Below are positions 38,482 to 53,400 of a stretch of 64,000 nucleotides of DNA, piece by piece. The first letter of the stretch is position 1, and every line of letters begins with the position of its first letter. This DNA is from Acanthaster planci (Eukaryota > Echinodermata > Asteroidea > Valvatida > Acanthasteridae): positions 930,789 to 994,788 of the forward strand of contig NW_019091356.1 of NCBI RefSeq assembly GCF_001949145.1. Direction: 5' to 3'. The notes below the pieces were generated by a model. That model saw only the letters and a list, made by a program, of their open reading frames with translations, searched no databases and was not told the DNA's origin. The translations under genes and the position numbers were made by a program.

Positions 38482-41400
38482 ATGGGAGCCAACAGCAGCA
38501 GCTTCAGCGAGCTGACCACCAATCCCTTCCTGCAGCGGTTTGTGGGCAAAGAGGTGGTGTCGGAGAAGGATCCGTTCTGGAACCAGTTGTTGTCGTACTC
38601 CTTCCGAGTTCCTCACTGTAGCTCAGACGCTCGCCTGTTGGAGGAATCCACACTGCACTTGTGCAAGATGCTTGGTGTGTACCTCTCACGTTCACATGGA
38701 GCTTACGCTAAATAAGACATTGTTGACAGTATACAGTCACTATTGTCCATCGTTGGAGAAGTCAGCAGTTTGTTTATTTTGATTCATGCACTTGGACAAA
38801 GACGTCATTCAAATAACATTTTTATCTTGTCAAATCTTAAAAATCAAATAAATGAGTTCCCTAGTTTTGTTGCGAATAAGAATTTTTTGCATAAAAGGAG
38901 ACTAGAGAATTTGTCAAAAAGGTGATGTACACGTTTGAGGAGATTTTTCCTGACGTTTTCCAATCTGACTTTTCTTGTTCTACAGCCCAAAACAACTTGC
39001 AGTCTGGTAACCTGTGTACGTTAATCCGAGTATTCTTGAAGAGGGTTGCAGAGCTCAAGACTTCAACACAGAAAGAAGAGTAAGATGTCTCACCAGAATT
39101 TGATCTGAGACCTTTAACCTGTACCTATGCTGAGATATGTTGCTTCTTTGCTTCAAGGTCTTGTAACATTGTTGACTAGCTGCAAGAAGTGCCTTTTTCT
39201 GAAGCAACATGAAGGCAAAATATTTCTTTGGATCTTCAGTAGCTGTGGTTGATGCTCGTTTGTTGGATATTTCATCACCTTGTAATTTGGTGTCTTTTTA
39301 GTGAAATACGATAATCCTGCCTATTGTGGGTTTGTAATGGACTATACAGCAAATACTGTCTTTTTCTCTGTAACCAATTTGTGGCTGTTCATAAACATGT
39401 ATCATGGAAAGGCATCAAAATTACATAGCACGAGTAAAATTGTCATCACTTTCTGATTTTGAGTAATTTTTGTGGAGTTCCAAAAGTGTTTTGGTAGAGC
39501 GTTGCAGGGGATAATTCTCACTGCCTTCCCTTCCTCGTTTTCCTCCCCATCCAAGCCATGTCTTTGTCTGGCAGACGTACAATGCCCTCTTCATCATCCG
39601 GAGTTCCCTAAAGTACCTTCTGGAGAATTTCTCTGAGGGGCGTATTGTCCAGCATCTGTCGGTGGTGGTGCCCGACGCGGCGCGGACTGCCGCTTTTCTA
39701 GAAGATGGTCTGGATGGGTTGGACATGGCAGATAACGAGAGTAGACCTGTACAGACTCTCTTGGAAGAGTTCCTGCATTCGTTGCTGACGCTCCTGGTTG
39801 AAGTACCCGTCCTGTAAGTTATTTTGGATTCCTTTTTCATTTATTTGACTAGGGATTTGACCGAAATTATCAAACCTTCCAAGATCCTTCACAAATGAAT
39901 CCACCAGGAGGTTTTGTAGGGCTCAGTACGAGTAGAACCTATCTCCTGTTGCTTCATGTGGGATGGTATTGAAGTGCAAAGGATGTGCCATTGGTTTCCC
40001 ACAGAGTGAAGGATTTGGTAGGATCCAGGAAGATTCCATCCAAGAACGTCTGGGGAATTAAGAGTCAAATTGATGTGTTTTCCTTACATTGAACAAAACT
40101 TGGGATTTTTTAACCGAATCATGTGCAAATCAATCATGGCTTGGCTGATAACGACCCAAACCCATCAAAATTGTGTAAGCACCTGTGTCGGATTGTTATA
40201 GATTAAGGGTTTGGGTGCTTACGTCTTTCTTTTCATAAATTCTCTTACCTTTCGGCCGCTGCAGAAATTTCAGCTACGTACTCCATCTTGAAGCCATCAA
40301 CACGTTACTGATTGTGCTGTCAGTCCAGATGTTCATCCCAAGAATTGCCCACAAGAGCCTCTTCTTCGATTGCATGATGCAGGGCAACTGGTAAGATAGG
40401 TCTAAATGCATTCAGGGAGAACTCCCGCCTGGCCAGTTTGGTGATCTCGATTTTTTTTCTAGCCAGGGAGAATTTGACAAGTTTTCTGTGGCCTGATTGT
40501 ACATGTTCTTGTAAAATACTTGTGTTTTTTCATCAACAATAATTAAGTTTTTTCCTTTGTTTAACAGAATCCTAGCTTATAATTGTTATCAAGTCCCTTG
40601 CTTTGTCATTTTCTTGTTAGTGATTTGATAGAATTGGTCACAGGTAAATGTTGTGAAATTTGGACAAGGCTTTGTTTTTTGATGAAGATTTTTAAGGTGA
40701 TGGAACCGGAGGAATATCTGATATGAGGTTTTCACAGCAGTTATCTCTCTTTCCTTCCAACAGTGCCAAGGATGCCCACATTTTGGTGAAAACCCTCCTG
40801 GACCATTTTGTGAAGCACGAGGAGTGTCCAGCAGAGTTACTGAAGCCCCAGGAATCGTCGCCTAGCTTCCTGTATGGAATCACGGCAGCCGTTGCAGGTA
40901 TAGAATGGACTGTATCCAAGTTTCGGCCATCTTGAATTGAAAGGGAGGTTAACCTTTCATTTTCAGAACCTGAGAGTAAAAATAACTGCAACAAAATACC
41001 TTTTATTTCGAATTAATACCTGTTTACATTAAGAATCATTTAGAATTTGTATTAAATTGTATCTAAATGTTTTAAATCACCTTGATACTGAAAGTGAGGT
41101 TGGTAACCCAAAATAGTCTGGCACCACCCCATTTATCAGATTACATTGAATATGATAGATTCAGGGAACACGACTGAAAATGGCTCCCCCCTTGGTCTGT
41201 TATTTCCATGTTTTTAAAGAGTCTCTTAGTGATAGAGAGAAAAATTCCTTCCTAGGCCAGTTTTTGAACCTCTGGCATTGGCAGTAAACACCAGCTTTTC
41301 AATACTGAGTGTCCATTTTGGAACTTTTTTTCGTAAGCTGCACTTCGCCCAGAAAATGATCAAGTCATGTAAGAGACCATCTCAAAATGTGTTTCAATTG

Positions 41401-44400
41401 CTGTTATCAAGTAAGAACAGACGCATCACGCGAAATTTGCAGTTTCACATTGAAATTGCATTCTGGAATTTTAGATGCTTGTTTCAAGAAAATTTTTGCA
41501 AATTGAAAGCGTGATCCTTAATCACTTTTTCCAAAATACCTTTCAACAGAAACACGAGCAGATTTGAATCATTTAGTTACAGGAATACATCAAACTTTGT
41601 TACTAAGAGCACTGTTAAAACAAGATTCTGCTTGAAACAAAGAAATTTTTAGGATCATAATACTTGGTTCTTCCTTGTTTTTATTTCTGATTATACAAGG
41701 TTCCTGTTATAACAAGGTAATCTGTGAAGTCCGAAGGATTGCTTATCAACGAGGGTTTGAGTGTACTTTAGTAAGTGCTTGTTAAATGTCAAGGACTGTC
41801 TGGCTGTTTGTTTTTTCATGCAGCGGGCCTTTGGGCAGTCTTAACCTTGGGCTACGGGTCAAGAGGTCATAAACCAGAGCCTGAGGACAGGGGGCTGTTA
41901 GCCAATCAGAGCCTTCTGCTGCTGATGGTTCTGACCAATCATTACACACACGACAAAGGTGTGCACAACCCGTATCGGATTGCTCTCTGCATGTTTTCAA
42001 ATTCGCAAGGTAAGCCAAGCCAGCCAGCCTGCTGTTACTTTGCATGTATATCTTGATGTCCTTGAACAGAAGTACAAAGAAAAATGGCATAAATTTATTT
42101 CCTCCGTGCGGTTAGACTTCGGTAGATTTCAGAATCTCTTCGGCAAGTGTACTTATAGACGTACTTATAGAAATACGCTCAAATTATTATTATTTTTTTT
42201 GGCCATTGGTGTTTGATGAGGTCAGCTCTTTTTGCTCAAGATCGTCGTGCTTTTTTTCTTTCAACACATCAGACGGGGGTACACCAGGGGCTTTGGTGCC
42301 TCCGTTCAAGACCAACTTTGCCAATCTCTACGATGCTTTCTGTAGCCATCTCAAAGAGGACCAAGCCACCTTGCTCCTGTATTCCCTCCTGCATCAGAAC
42401 CTGAACTTCAGGACCTACATCCTGTCCAAGACAAACATAGACCAACTGGTGAGCTTCGATTAGTCTCATAATCACCATGTGAATATTTGAAAATCCAGAT
42501 AACATGAGCCAGTTCTCCACAAAATTTTCAAAGACTCCAGCTCTGTCCGTCTTTTTCTAAACTCCAGTCACCCCGAGAACTTTGCGCAATCAATTTTTAC
42601 CGAGGAAAGGTTCACCATTTAATATTTCAGGTTGAGCATCTTTAGTAGCAGAGAAAGTAGAATGATTTTTGTGGGATTATTTGGTGTAAAAAGTTATTTT
42701 CCAATTTAAAGTTGGGCAACCGACCCCAACAAGCTTGTCAGTTGAGTGGTAAGACATCTTCTTCATTAGCGAGTAGGAGGTTGTGAGTTTGAGTTTAACC
42801 CAAGTGAGTTTGCCCCCAAAAAAGAGTGAAATAAACTGATCTTCTCTAATGGGCAAAACCAGACTAGTTTCCATGTTTCCATCTCTACTTCTCTTTTGTC
42901 ACCGTGTTCTTGATGCAGGTGATACCCCTTCTAAAAATCTTGTACTACGCCCAAGATCGCAACTTTCATCACATTTACATGGCGCTCATAGTGCTGCTTA
43001 TTCTCAGCGAAGACGACGCGTTCAACAAGAGTGTTCATGAACTGGTGAGTGCGTGGTAGTAGGTTGTGGTATGAGGTGGCAGTGATGTAATCGAGTCCAT
43101 CATGGGTCCAGTCACCAGACCAGTTACAAGTCCAGTCACATGGGTGGAAGATGGCAGAAGGATGTTTTTGTCACAGTTTGTTTGAATAGGGGCTTTGCGT
43201 GGTAGCCATCTTGCAGGACAGTTGTTGCGAGGCAACCTCCTTTGTGCATACTTGTGGAATAAAAGCACTGGCCTGCAAGATGGCAGCCATGCAAACCTTC
43301 CATAGCTTGTACCTTGGCTGTAGACTGATTTGTGATTTACTGGTAAGGACTATTGATGGACTTGACCACAACACTGTGGTATGGACAGCACACGGGAACT
43401 CTAGAGGAAACAGTTTGGCTTTCTGTACTCTGGATAGTCAAAGAATTATGTCCAATGAGAAATTTAACCAAAGGGGGTATCCGCCCAACATGTCCAATTG
43501 TTATACACACTCTGGACTATTTTTACCTAACACATCCCCCCCCATCTGAAAAGAATTCCTCAGATTCCAGTGAGACAATGACCAACACAAAGCGGGGGGG
43601 GGGTTCTTTCCATCTTATAATATCATATCTTGCTTCATATGCAAGGAAGATCACATGAGTGCCTAGTGTGATGTGTATGTATGAGTAACACAGTGTTTAT
43701 AGCAGAATGTGCACAAAAGGAAAGTCGAGGAAGAACACGTCAGTGCCCAGTGGGTTGAGTATGTATGAGTGACAACGTTTTTACAGCAGAATTTGCACAA
43801 AAGGAAAGTCAAGGAAGAACACGTCAGTGCCCAGTGGGTTGAATATGTATGAGTGACACAGTGTTTACAGCAGAATGTGCACAAAAGGAAAGTCGAGGAA
43901 GAACACGTCAGTGCCCAGTGGGTTGAATATGTATGAGTGACACAGTGTTTACAAAAAGAGTGTCTGCCGCCCTACAATTGTACAGTTCTACCTCTTGCGC
44001 ATCAATACTATTTGGTCCCTGCTTTTACCTCAACCAGGTGGTCAAGAACATCACTTGGTACACAGAGCGAAACATCTCTGAGATAACCCTAGGGGGTCTC
44101 ATTGTGCTGGTCAGTATTCGGACCATACAGTACAACATGACAGGCATGAGGGTAGGTACTCTGTCTCAATTACCAACAGCCTCAGATTTGTTTAATTGAC
44201 GGTGAACATCACAAGCTATCACGTCACAGTGATATGAACACAAAGTGGCAATTTTTCCTCAATTTAATATTGCTTAATTTGGGCATTCTCTGAGAAGTCA
44301 ATATTTTAAGCCAAAGTGACTAAAACATCTGAGATTTAGTATATGTGGCATTTTGTTGCCAAGTCCAGACTGGGGTCATCTCAGGTCATGATAGGAGCCC

Positions 44401-47400
44401 GAGACTTTGACGCAAATCCAAAGTCAGAAAGAGCATCCTGTGGCTACGATGACGAGTAGGGTTACACAAGTAGAAATTATTCAGTTGGGAAATTGCTTGC
44501 TCATAGGTGGATTGTATTCAGGAGAGGGATCCATTGTCAAGGTAGATCCAACTTTGTTCCTGTCTTTGTAGTTCAGATTTGAGCCCCACCTGAGTCACCT
44601 TACTAAGTCATACAGATCTGTTCTGTATGACAGTGCAACTTACATGACTACTTTTTGCCAAATGTCTAGGTTATTTATACTGAGATTTGCAAGACACCGT
44701 GCTCATGTAATATTGCTGCGTGTTTGTGGTTTATTCCTTGGAAAAAAAAAACTTATGCCAGTGGATCTAAGCAAACCATTTGACAGAAGATGAAGTTGAA
44801 AAATGGTTTGTTTGAGAAGTGTATGAAGCCTTCATAGGAACATCCATAAGCTCAACTGCGAACTGAACAATGAACACACAATCTCAACTGGTCTACCTTG
44901 GTGGGAATCGAACCACTGACACACATTCTGCATTTGAAAACACTTCAGTGTTCCAAGTTAGCTTTTCATCCATTGACAAAGTCCCTATGAAGAATTCATG
45001 GCTATCTGGTAGCCTCATCAAAAAATTCATCACACCTAAGTAAGAATCGCCTGTCACGGATTCCTGTCAGAAATGAAAGGAAGTGATTTTGGTTAATTAC
45101 AAAGAGAGAAATTGTTCCATAGTTACAGCATTGGGCACAAACTGAGTCATGTTGTGAGGTGAGGGGGACTTTCTGAATGGATTATGGTAGGATTTTCTGT
45201 GATGGTTTGTGACAGATGCAAATCCTTACGGAGCCTTTTATGTAATTGTTGAACTTTATACTTGTCTTTCTGAGTTACTAAGGTGTAGCATGATGGCGAG
45301 CAATCACTTACAAACAGCACTAGTCATATCAAAGTCTGCGATCATCAAATGCAAAAATAATCAAAATCAAACCAAACAAAACAAAATACCCTAAAAAAAA
45401 AACAACCCTTTGATCGTTTCCTTCATCCTCATTTTTCTGTTTTTGTCAGTGTTTTAAAGATGTTGGCGTCGGTCGACATTAAAGCCAAGCATGTTGACGT
45501 CCTTCACATATTCCTTTGTGGTCTTGTTAATGTTTGAAATTCCATGTGTAGCTTTGCTATGACGAGCTTCCGTTGTTTTCCCAATTAGTGTGAACTTTGC
45601 TCCAATCTGATTAAGAATTCATTTCAGGCGCTTTTTTCTGGATGTTTTTCCAAACTAATTTCCAGCTTGTCAAACAGAGTTTCCCTGACAAGACCTTAAC
45701 AATCTCAGTGTTGAGGATTGGAGGACAGAAACTACTGAAAAATACCAGAAAAAGTTAGTTTCTCGCTGGTGTCTGATTGTTATTTCTTAGTTATTTTCCC
45801 CCATTAATTGTTAAATGCAAGGCTTTTTTGCAGATGCCGTCATTTTGTTAGTGACTGTGAAAAACCTTCCCTTATTCCCCCAAAAAACATCAGAGCCAGT
45901 GAGTCTGGAAGAAAATGAGGTACTTCCTCCCTCCTTCCAGGTTGTTGAAAAGAATGTTCAGAATTTTGAAAAATGATCCACCTTTAGCCTCAGCTGTGAG
46001 GTGAACTCCCACCTCTCCCAATTTGTTCATATCATCATTGATCTTGTATTTCCGGTGTTTGAATGGATCTTCCCCTGCCGCAAACAGATCCAACAAGCAC
46101 CCGAGGTCCCTGTTCGCACCCATCCAGACTTGGTGTCTCCAGTTGACAATATCATGATCCATTGCCCCGCTCCCCTGGCCCACCAGGTGACTCTCAAGAG
46201 AAGAAGGTCGGTGCCGTCGCCTGTCGTAAAAATGTTCCCATCACGTCAGCCCATGAGCCAGCCAGTCTGCTCAGGTGATTCGATTATGATGATTTAACCT
46301 CCACCGTGTGCGATCCTCTCTTAATCAGCTGGATTACGGTGCGCCCTTCCACCGGGGTGCACCAGTGTCAGACCTTCCTGTGCTAAGAGTGTCACCTCAC
46401 AGCTACCTGCTCAGTTCTGCTGCGTCACCCTGGTGATGGGGTTTGGATAGTTTTCAGCAGCCCACCTCATCTCCAAGATCAGACTTTCTGACGACAGGTT
46501 GTCAGGTGGCGTCATCGTTATCGTACCGGCTGTCCGGTTACCAAATTATTTGATCCGGGGGGGGGAGGAAGATTGAGAAAAAATGGTGTCGTGTTATAGT
46601 AGCTTCTCTACTTTCTCCTGACCTCGTCAACTTCCATCTCTACAAGTTTCTTGTGGGCTGCCCCTTGTTGATTACATGTGACTTGTCGTGTCCATTGATG
46701 GCAGATTTGGCGTAAGTCATTGGTCAAGTAGGTGCCTTGTCATTGGTTTTCATGCTTGTCTATGTTTAAATGTGATCAACTCATTAACAGTGGTCATTGA
46801 TCAGTCACTAGGTGTAGGGATGTTGATCCTGCTGGACATCTTTGAAGGTTCTTTGGAAGAGAGGGTCTTGTAATGATAGCAGAGGATATAATTTATATCC
46901 AATCATAGGTGAAAACATGCAGGATGAAAACATACAGGGGAACATTGGATTCCCAAAAACGATATCGCGTGAAATTTGGGTCCCGTGAACAAGGAGAAAA
47001 TGTCAGATGATGGTCTCTTCTAGTTAGGGCAAATTACTCCCTTTTCCAAAATCGTCAGGCAATCTTGCGGTTTTGATGGTCGTCTAAACCATTTAAGGGT
47101 TGGCGACAGTTGAGCTGGGGGGGTACTCCCAAGACGTTGCATCGGGGCAATGACTTGGCAGAGTTCCTCCCAGAATTTGTTAAAGCAGCAGTTGCTTGGT
47201 ATTTTCATGACAGGAAAAAGTGTAAGGAGAAGCCTCGAGAAATGTTCAGTGACATGGCAGTGGGGAAATCTTAATTGATGTTGATGAAGATCCTCATGGA
47301 AACGCAAAGTGGCTAGAACTTACTTCAAATTCTTGCTCAAGTTGGGTTCTAACTTCCCTCATGAGGCAGAGGAGTGGATTATTTATATACTGTTGTGCTT

Positions 47401-50400
47401 TCTTTATTCTTCTACGGAAAGCAGAAAAATGTTAAACTTGACTATGAACTGTTTCTTTTGAGAAGGTGATTTATTATGCCACCAACTGTTCTTTTAGGGA
47501 TTGTCCAAGACACAGTCTTCAATCTTTTGTGTTACACTTTGCTTTGTTCACTATAATCTTGTCACGTTCATTGCGAAGTGGTTTTAGGATGCTAGGTAAC
47601 AGCTTGCTTTGCCTTTAAGCCATGCCCACGACAGAACTGTGGGATGTTGGGTGGAATCACTTCTCAGTCACTGACGCAGACTTGGCGTCTTCTGCAGGCT
47701 TGTTAGCACAAAACTCCAAATGAGCTGCGACGTGCGGTTAATCCGGCTGGGATATGTGCGTCAGCTGGCTTATCGGGCTGTCTCTGTACATCACAGTCAT
47801 TTTTCAGGTGTGGTACAGGGAGTGCGAGAGACTTTGTGTGACAACGAGGTACCAATCCAAACTGTAGGTAATGTAGTTGTCATGGAGACCACCCCCAGGC
47901 AAGTTGGGGGGGGAAACAATCAAAAGATTAACCTGGCTAGTATTTTAGCAAGTAGCAACTTTCCAAGTTGGCTAAAGTGTCAGCTTTGGATAATAAACTT
48001 CACAGAAGTCTAGCGGGTATCTGCCCATTGGAGGAAGAGAGCAGTTTACTTAGCGAGTCATTGAGTAATGAAGTTGTGACATGCAGCTAACCTGGCTGGG
48101 GTGATTTGTGCGTCTACTTGCTCATAATTGGGCTGTCTCTACATTACGGTCAGCTTTCGGGTGTGGTACACAGAGTGCGAGATGCTTCGTGCCACAACTA
48201 GGGACAGATCTAAGCTCTGAGTGATGTGATTATCCTGGAGACCAACCCTCAGGAAGATGGAGGGGAAAACAGCTGAAAAAACAAAACTGGCTTGTAGTTT
48301 AGCAAGCAGCAACTTCCAAGTTGGCAAAAAGCAGGCAAGAGTGTTTGCTTGAAGTGAAAGACTCAGTCAAGGTGTCAGACCCGGTCAGAAGGCTGCACTG
48401 AAATCTATTGTCTAGGCCTTTGCCTATTGAAAATACGCAAGAGACACATGGTCAACAGATAACCGATGCAGCCATAGCTCTGGAAGCCCACTTGGGACAT
48501 GGTCTCATGAAAACATGCTAGCTACATGTACACAAGAATGCAAGAACTACACCAGCCAACAATCACACAAGCTTTGAGATAAATTTAAGCCAAGTATGGA
48601 GAAATGTGAGATGTTTTCAGATATTTGTAAGCCAGGAGAAAATGCCACAAAAACAAAACTTTCTAACAGTCTCATCTACGGTTTTATGTTGCTGCACAGG
48701 TAAATTTTGATCCTTTCTGTTACATGTAAGAAGACAAACCAGACAGGTCCACAAATTGAATTATAATTTTCATGGAAAATTGGAGGACGATTTTAGAATT
48801 CACCCTCGTCACAAACATTTTTTGAGAAGGCCCTGTCTTCATGCTCTATCAGCCAGCTGACAAGTTGAGTAACTCCCACTCCAGGGGGAGTAAGGCGGCC
48901 AACTTGCAAAGCCAACCCCAGTCACTCTCGAACGCCAGGGCTTCTGCAGATATGGCATTTGATTTCTAACTTCCTCCTCTAAATTGAGGGCGGGCCCCAC
49001 AGCAGAGTACGCTGCAACTTTGTGGGGAGGGGGGGTTGGACCGTCTATTTAATTTTAATGAGGCAAATAGTCTTCACCCTCTGACATTCCCTCCAGAGAA
49101 ATGAAGGATAGCAGGAATTTCCGGTACGCATATGGCCTATTATGTAAGTGAATAGCAGAGGGGAAGGCTGGTTTCAATGTTTCAAATTTTTATGTCAAAT
49201 TTGTAAGAACTAACACACAAATCCAATCATTGCCTTTGTTTTTGAGTGTTCAAGCGGTCTCAACAAAGATTTCACACTATAATGATAGGGCTTCAAGAGA
49301 AGGATTTGTCCGGAGTAAATGCATTCAGAGGTTTTGCAAACACTGTCAATTCACAGTTTAAAGGGAAGAAGTTTAACGATACTCACTTCACAGGGTATCT
49401 GAAAATGCCACAAGCAAACTATTATTGTTGGCTTTATGAAAGTCATAATCCCATCGAAATATTCACGTGGTTACGTATTCTGAGAGAGTTCGTTGGGATC
49501 TTTAGGGATTTTTTGAGCCAAAAATAAACTCTTAAACATGTTTTTAAACATACTCATGAAGTGCATCTCAGTATGCTCACTTGAACATTCCTTCTGTTTG
49601 CTCCGTCAAACATTGTATGTCGGTTATTGTTTTGCTGTGTCAATGTTACGTTGTTTCTCCAGTTTTGTAGCTTAACTTGTTTCTTAATCTTTCTAAAAAA
49701 GCTCCCTCAATATATTACTCCGTCCCCTCCCTGACAAAAAAGTTGATTAAAGAGGAAAGTACAATAAATACACCGAGGCAATAAAGAGAGACCGTGCCGC
49801 CCATAAGCACAAATTGAGTTATAGGTTTGTCTTCAGGCTCAAATACCATCGGGCTGGTGGGTGTTGCTGGATCAGTCTGTTCACGCCAGGCTGTCTTTTG
49901 CCTGGGGACGGCAGGGAAATGGGGGGGGGGGTGGGGGCTTACCACATTGCAGGCACCTGGGGAATCATCACAGTTTACTCTGGTAATTAACTCCAGCTGG
50001 CTGAGTTAGCGCTTTAAAAAAAAAATCGTTTGCCTCAGTGTATGTTGCTAGTCGTTTCTTACTGGTAGCCGCAGTTTGTGGGACTGAGCATGCCAAGTTT
50101 GGAGGCAGAGAAAAGGTGGTGTAAAATTAGCTGTAATGTTGTGGGAGGGGATTAATTCATGTTGAAGGATAGTTAATAATTCATGAGTACAGTAGGCATA
50201 AATTTGCATATTTTGTCAGTTGAGGGATTATGTAGCTGTTATTATGATGACCCCCTCACGGATCAAGGGTCGGCAGATTCCATAAGGTACATTCGTAATA
50301 GAAACTCTTACCATTGGTTGTTGGATTCAGTGTCTTCAGGGTAACGGCCATAGTATTGTAACACTTTTTCAAATAAGCCAAACGTAATGCAGATTTCGTT

Positions 50401-53400
50401 ACCCCTGATTGGCAGGCTTATACTTTCCTTAATATATATTGAAGGACAGCACTGACGAGCAGGCAGGTGCTTGCCGTGACCAGCTCATGAGTATTCTCTC
50501 TAAAATATTACGTTTAAAACTGAAACCATGTACCTGACATTTTTTTTTAAAAGTCTGTGCAGCCACTTTTTGCTGTCAAAATTAATTTTGCCTTACAACT
50601 TGACTATGATCATTGGGAGTTTTCTTAGGTTCCAAGAACCTCTCCTCTGGCCTTGTGCGAGGGATGGATGTAAATTTAAGGAGTGGTTATTCCATAGGGT
50701 GGCTGTGAGGCAATGCCTTTGGCTTCAAAGACATTCTTGGCCAGAAGAGAAGAGGATTTCCTTCTGAAAGTAGAAAAGTGGTTGCCAAAAATGAAACAAG
50801 ATATTGATATTAATAGAAACAATTGGTTTTTTTTTTTACTCTGACAGGATAAGTATCTCCACACCAACTGTCTGGCGGCGTTGGCAAACATGTCATCGCA
50901 GTTTCACTCGCTGCATCCTTACGTCACTCAGAGAATAGTCAGGTACCATGCCATTGACGGTATTTCATGTCACTGTCTTCTGACAAGAACTCTGACCAAA
51001 GTTGCCTATTTTGGTGACTATCATACTACTCGGCCTTTGTAGCTCATAACTCAGCCTGTGTTGCTCAAGACTGAAATTGTGACTCATCCCAATACTCGGT
51101 GCATGAGTTTGGTGCCTATGAAACAGAGGATTCAATTTTGTGGTATTCAGAAAAGTCAAATCACAGTCCACAAATCGGGATGGTTTGAGGGTCTATCGTG
51201 CTTTTGACTGGACTGGATAATTGGTAGACATTGGGTTGTGACTTTGATGGCTCGATAAGCGAAACCAGTTGACAGAGATTTCCTCCCACTCATCTTGGCC
51301 CATCAAGGATGTCTCCACAAACTGCCAGACGTCGTTACTTGCAGCGTAATGTGTTCATAAATTTACCATGGGCTTATTCACTGTCAAACCTCTTCCCAAA
51401 AAGATGGGGATCGTTACTGTACCTTTCCTTTCCTGACAGTAATTAGTTTTCCACCAAGAGGAAGGGCACGACATCTGGAGAATTTGGTTTGAAGCTTGCT
51501 CAGAATTAAATCAGTGAAGTTGTCTGATCAGTCCCCCCCCCCGTGTTTGAAAGCTAGGAAATATGCGTGAATATGAAGCGAGATTTTTCCTTCTTGTTGA
51601 TGTGTGTTATACAAGTATATGTAAAAGTGTAACTTTTTTAATAAATCGTGCCAGGTTTGTGATTTCGATCTTGGTGTCGAGTAGCAAAAGGTCAAAGAAC
51701 TCTCTAGAATGGGTCTGATTCACTTTGTACTGACTCAGATAATTTATGCTCCATGGGCTTGGAAGGATTTCAGTGCGACCCCCTTCTCCCCAACCTGATG
51801 GCCGCCATTATTGTTCTAAATCCTTGGCATGCCTGTGTGTTGGCCAGCGTCTATAGTACTCAACCTTACAAGATCCCTAAAGAGGCAAAGTTGAGATTGA
51901 ACGATTTGGGAAAGTTTGGACAAATGTTTGATGATTCCCTTTTTTTTTTCCGCAGCATGTTTGAGTCTCTGACTAAGAAGCATGATCGAATCGTTACCCA
52001 GCTTCGGGAGCGAGCAACAGAGGTCCAGTCTATGGAAGAAGATCCTGAATGCGAGATCCTGGTGAGAGAAACGTCCAATCACAGCCTGACTTCTCCCCGT
52101 TTGTCTTGTATCCCGTGTACGGGAGAAACTCACAACTTTGAACAATTCAAAGATCTTATTTAATCTTTCACGTCCAAGAACAACAAATGATCCAGTTTGT
52201 AAGTGTTCATGTAATGCTGTAACCTGTTTATTTTTGTGCTGCGCAGCTTAATTCTTTCTGAAATTAACAAAACTTAATAAGGCCCAACAGGCAGGATTAG
52301 CAATGACCCTGTGCCCTAATTGTTATGTTCACATTTTAAACACTACATGTTGCTGTCTTATTTCTCTGGTCAGCTTTCCGATCTTGCTGTCTTGGAGGAT
52401 AGCATCCGCATGGTCTTGGAGATCATCAACTCCTGTCTGACTAACATGTTGCCCCACAATCCCCACCTCATCTACACGCTCCTCTACAAGTGCGAGAGGT
52501 TTTCTGGGTTCAAGACGCATGCCAAGTTCTATGACATCATCCAGAATATCGACACAGTAAGTTGTGAGAGTTCGTGTCATCTTTGATTGTATTGCAACCG
52601 AATCATCTTGAATCAAATAGCACCTGACTGACTCGTACAATAGATGTGATAGTGTGACTCACATAAGACAAATCCTCAGGAATTCTCAGCATCCATCCTC
52701 AGGCAACGTGAATTTTCCTGTATTTTAGAATGATTCCTCACATTGCTACTGTCCGTCCAGGTCCTTGCCTATTTCACGCAGAGACTTGAGCAGAATGAGC
52801 ACCACAACTTGACGGTCCACCAAGTGCTCGACATCATCAAGCAGGGCATACTACAGTGGCCTAGAGACCGGCTCCGGGTAGGTGGCATGGAATTAGGGAG
52901 TAGCATGCTTGATCACCTGAACCACAGAGACTCTGCAGTAGTCTGCCGTGGTTCATTGAGATCGAGTGACTTTGAAGGAGGAACAGGAACAAGTCTGTGC
53001 ACCTGCCTCGTGATGAAAATACCAGTGACAATGATGCGCATTTCTCTAATCGAGGTTGTGAGCAAATTATTCAGAGTTTGCTCAAAGTTGTCTTAGAAAA
53101 AAAAATTACAATGTGAGAAAACAAAATATAGGTGTAGGTCCCCCGGGACTGCTTTTAAGAATCATTTTTCATTAGAAGCAGTGTATACAGAGACAAAATG
53201 ACCTTTGAAAACAAAATGAATGCCTTTGTTACTCAAAATCTAAACCTTTTGGAATGAAAATTTCCTCTCCCTTTTTCTCCCAGAAATTTCCAGACCTGAA
53301 ATTCAAATACGTGGAGGAGGACCAGCCAGAGGAATTCTTCATTCCTTACGTGTGGTCTTTGGTCTACCACTCCTCTAACCTATACTGGGATCCAGACAGG

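Noticed and set aside
44880-45060. Minus-strand tRNA gene suggested by GGTTCGATTCCCACC
   Set aside because: Only the B-box-like region is good. I could not form acceptor and anticodon stems, so at most it is a SINE remnant.
47020-47307. 95-codon minus-strand ORF in DYM intron 9 as a nested gene
   Set aside because: No similarity to any family I know and no supporting signals.
51753-52163. 136-codon ORF as an independent gene
   Set aside because: It overlaps DYM exon 11 (51956-52061) and simply reads through intron on both sides.
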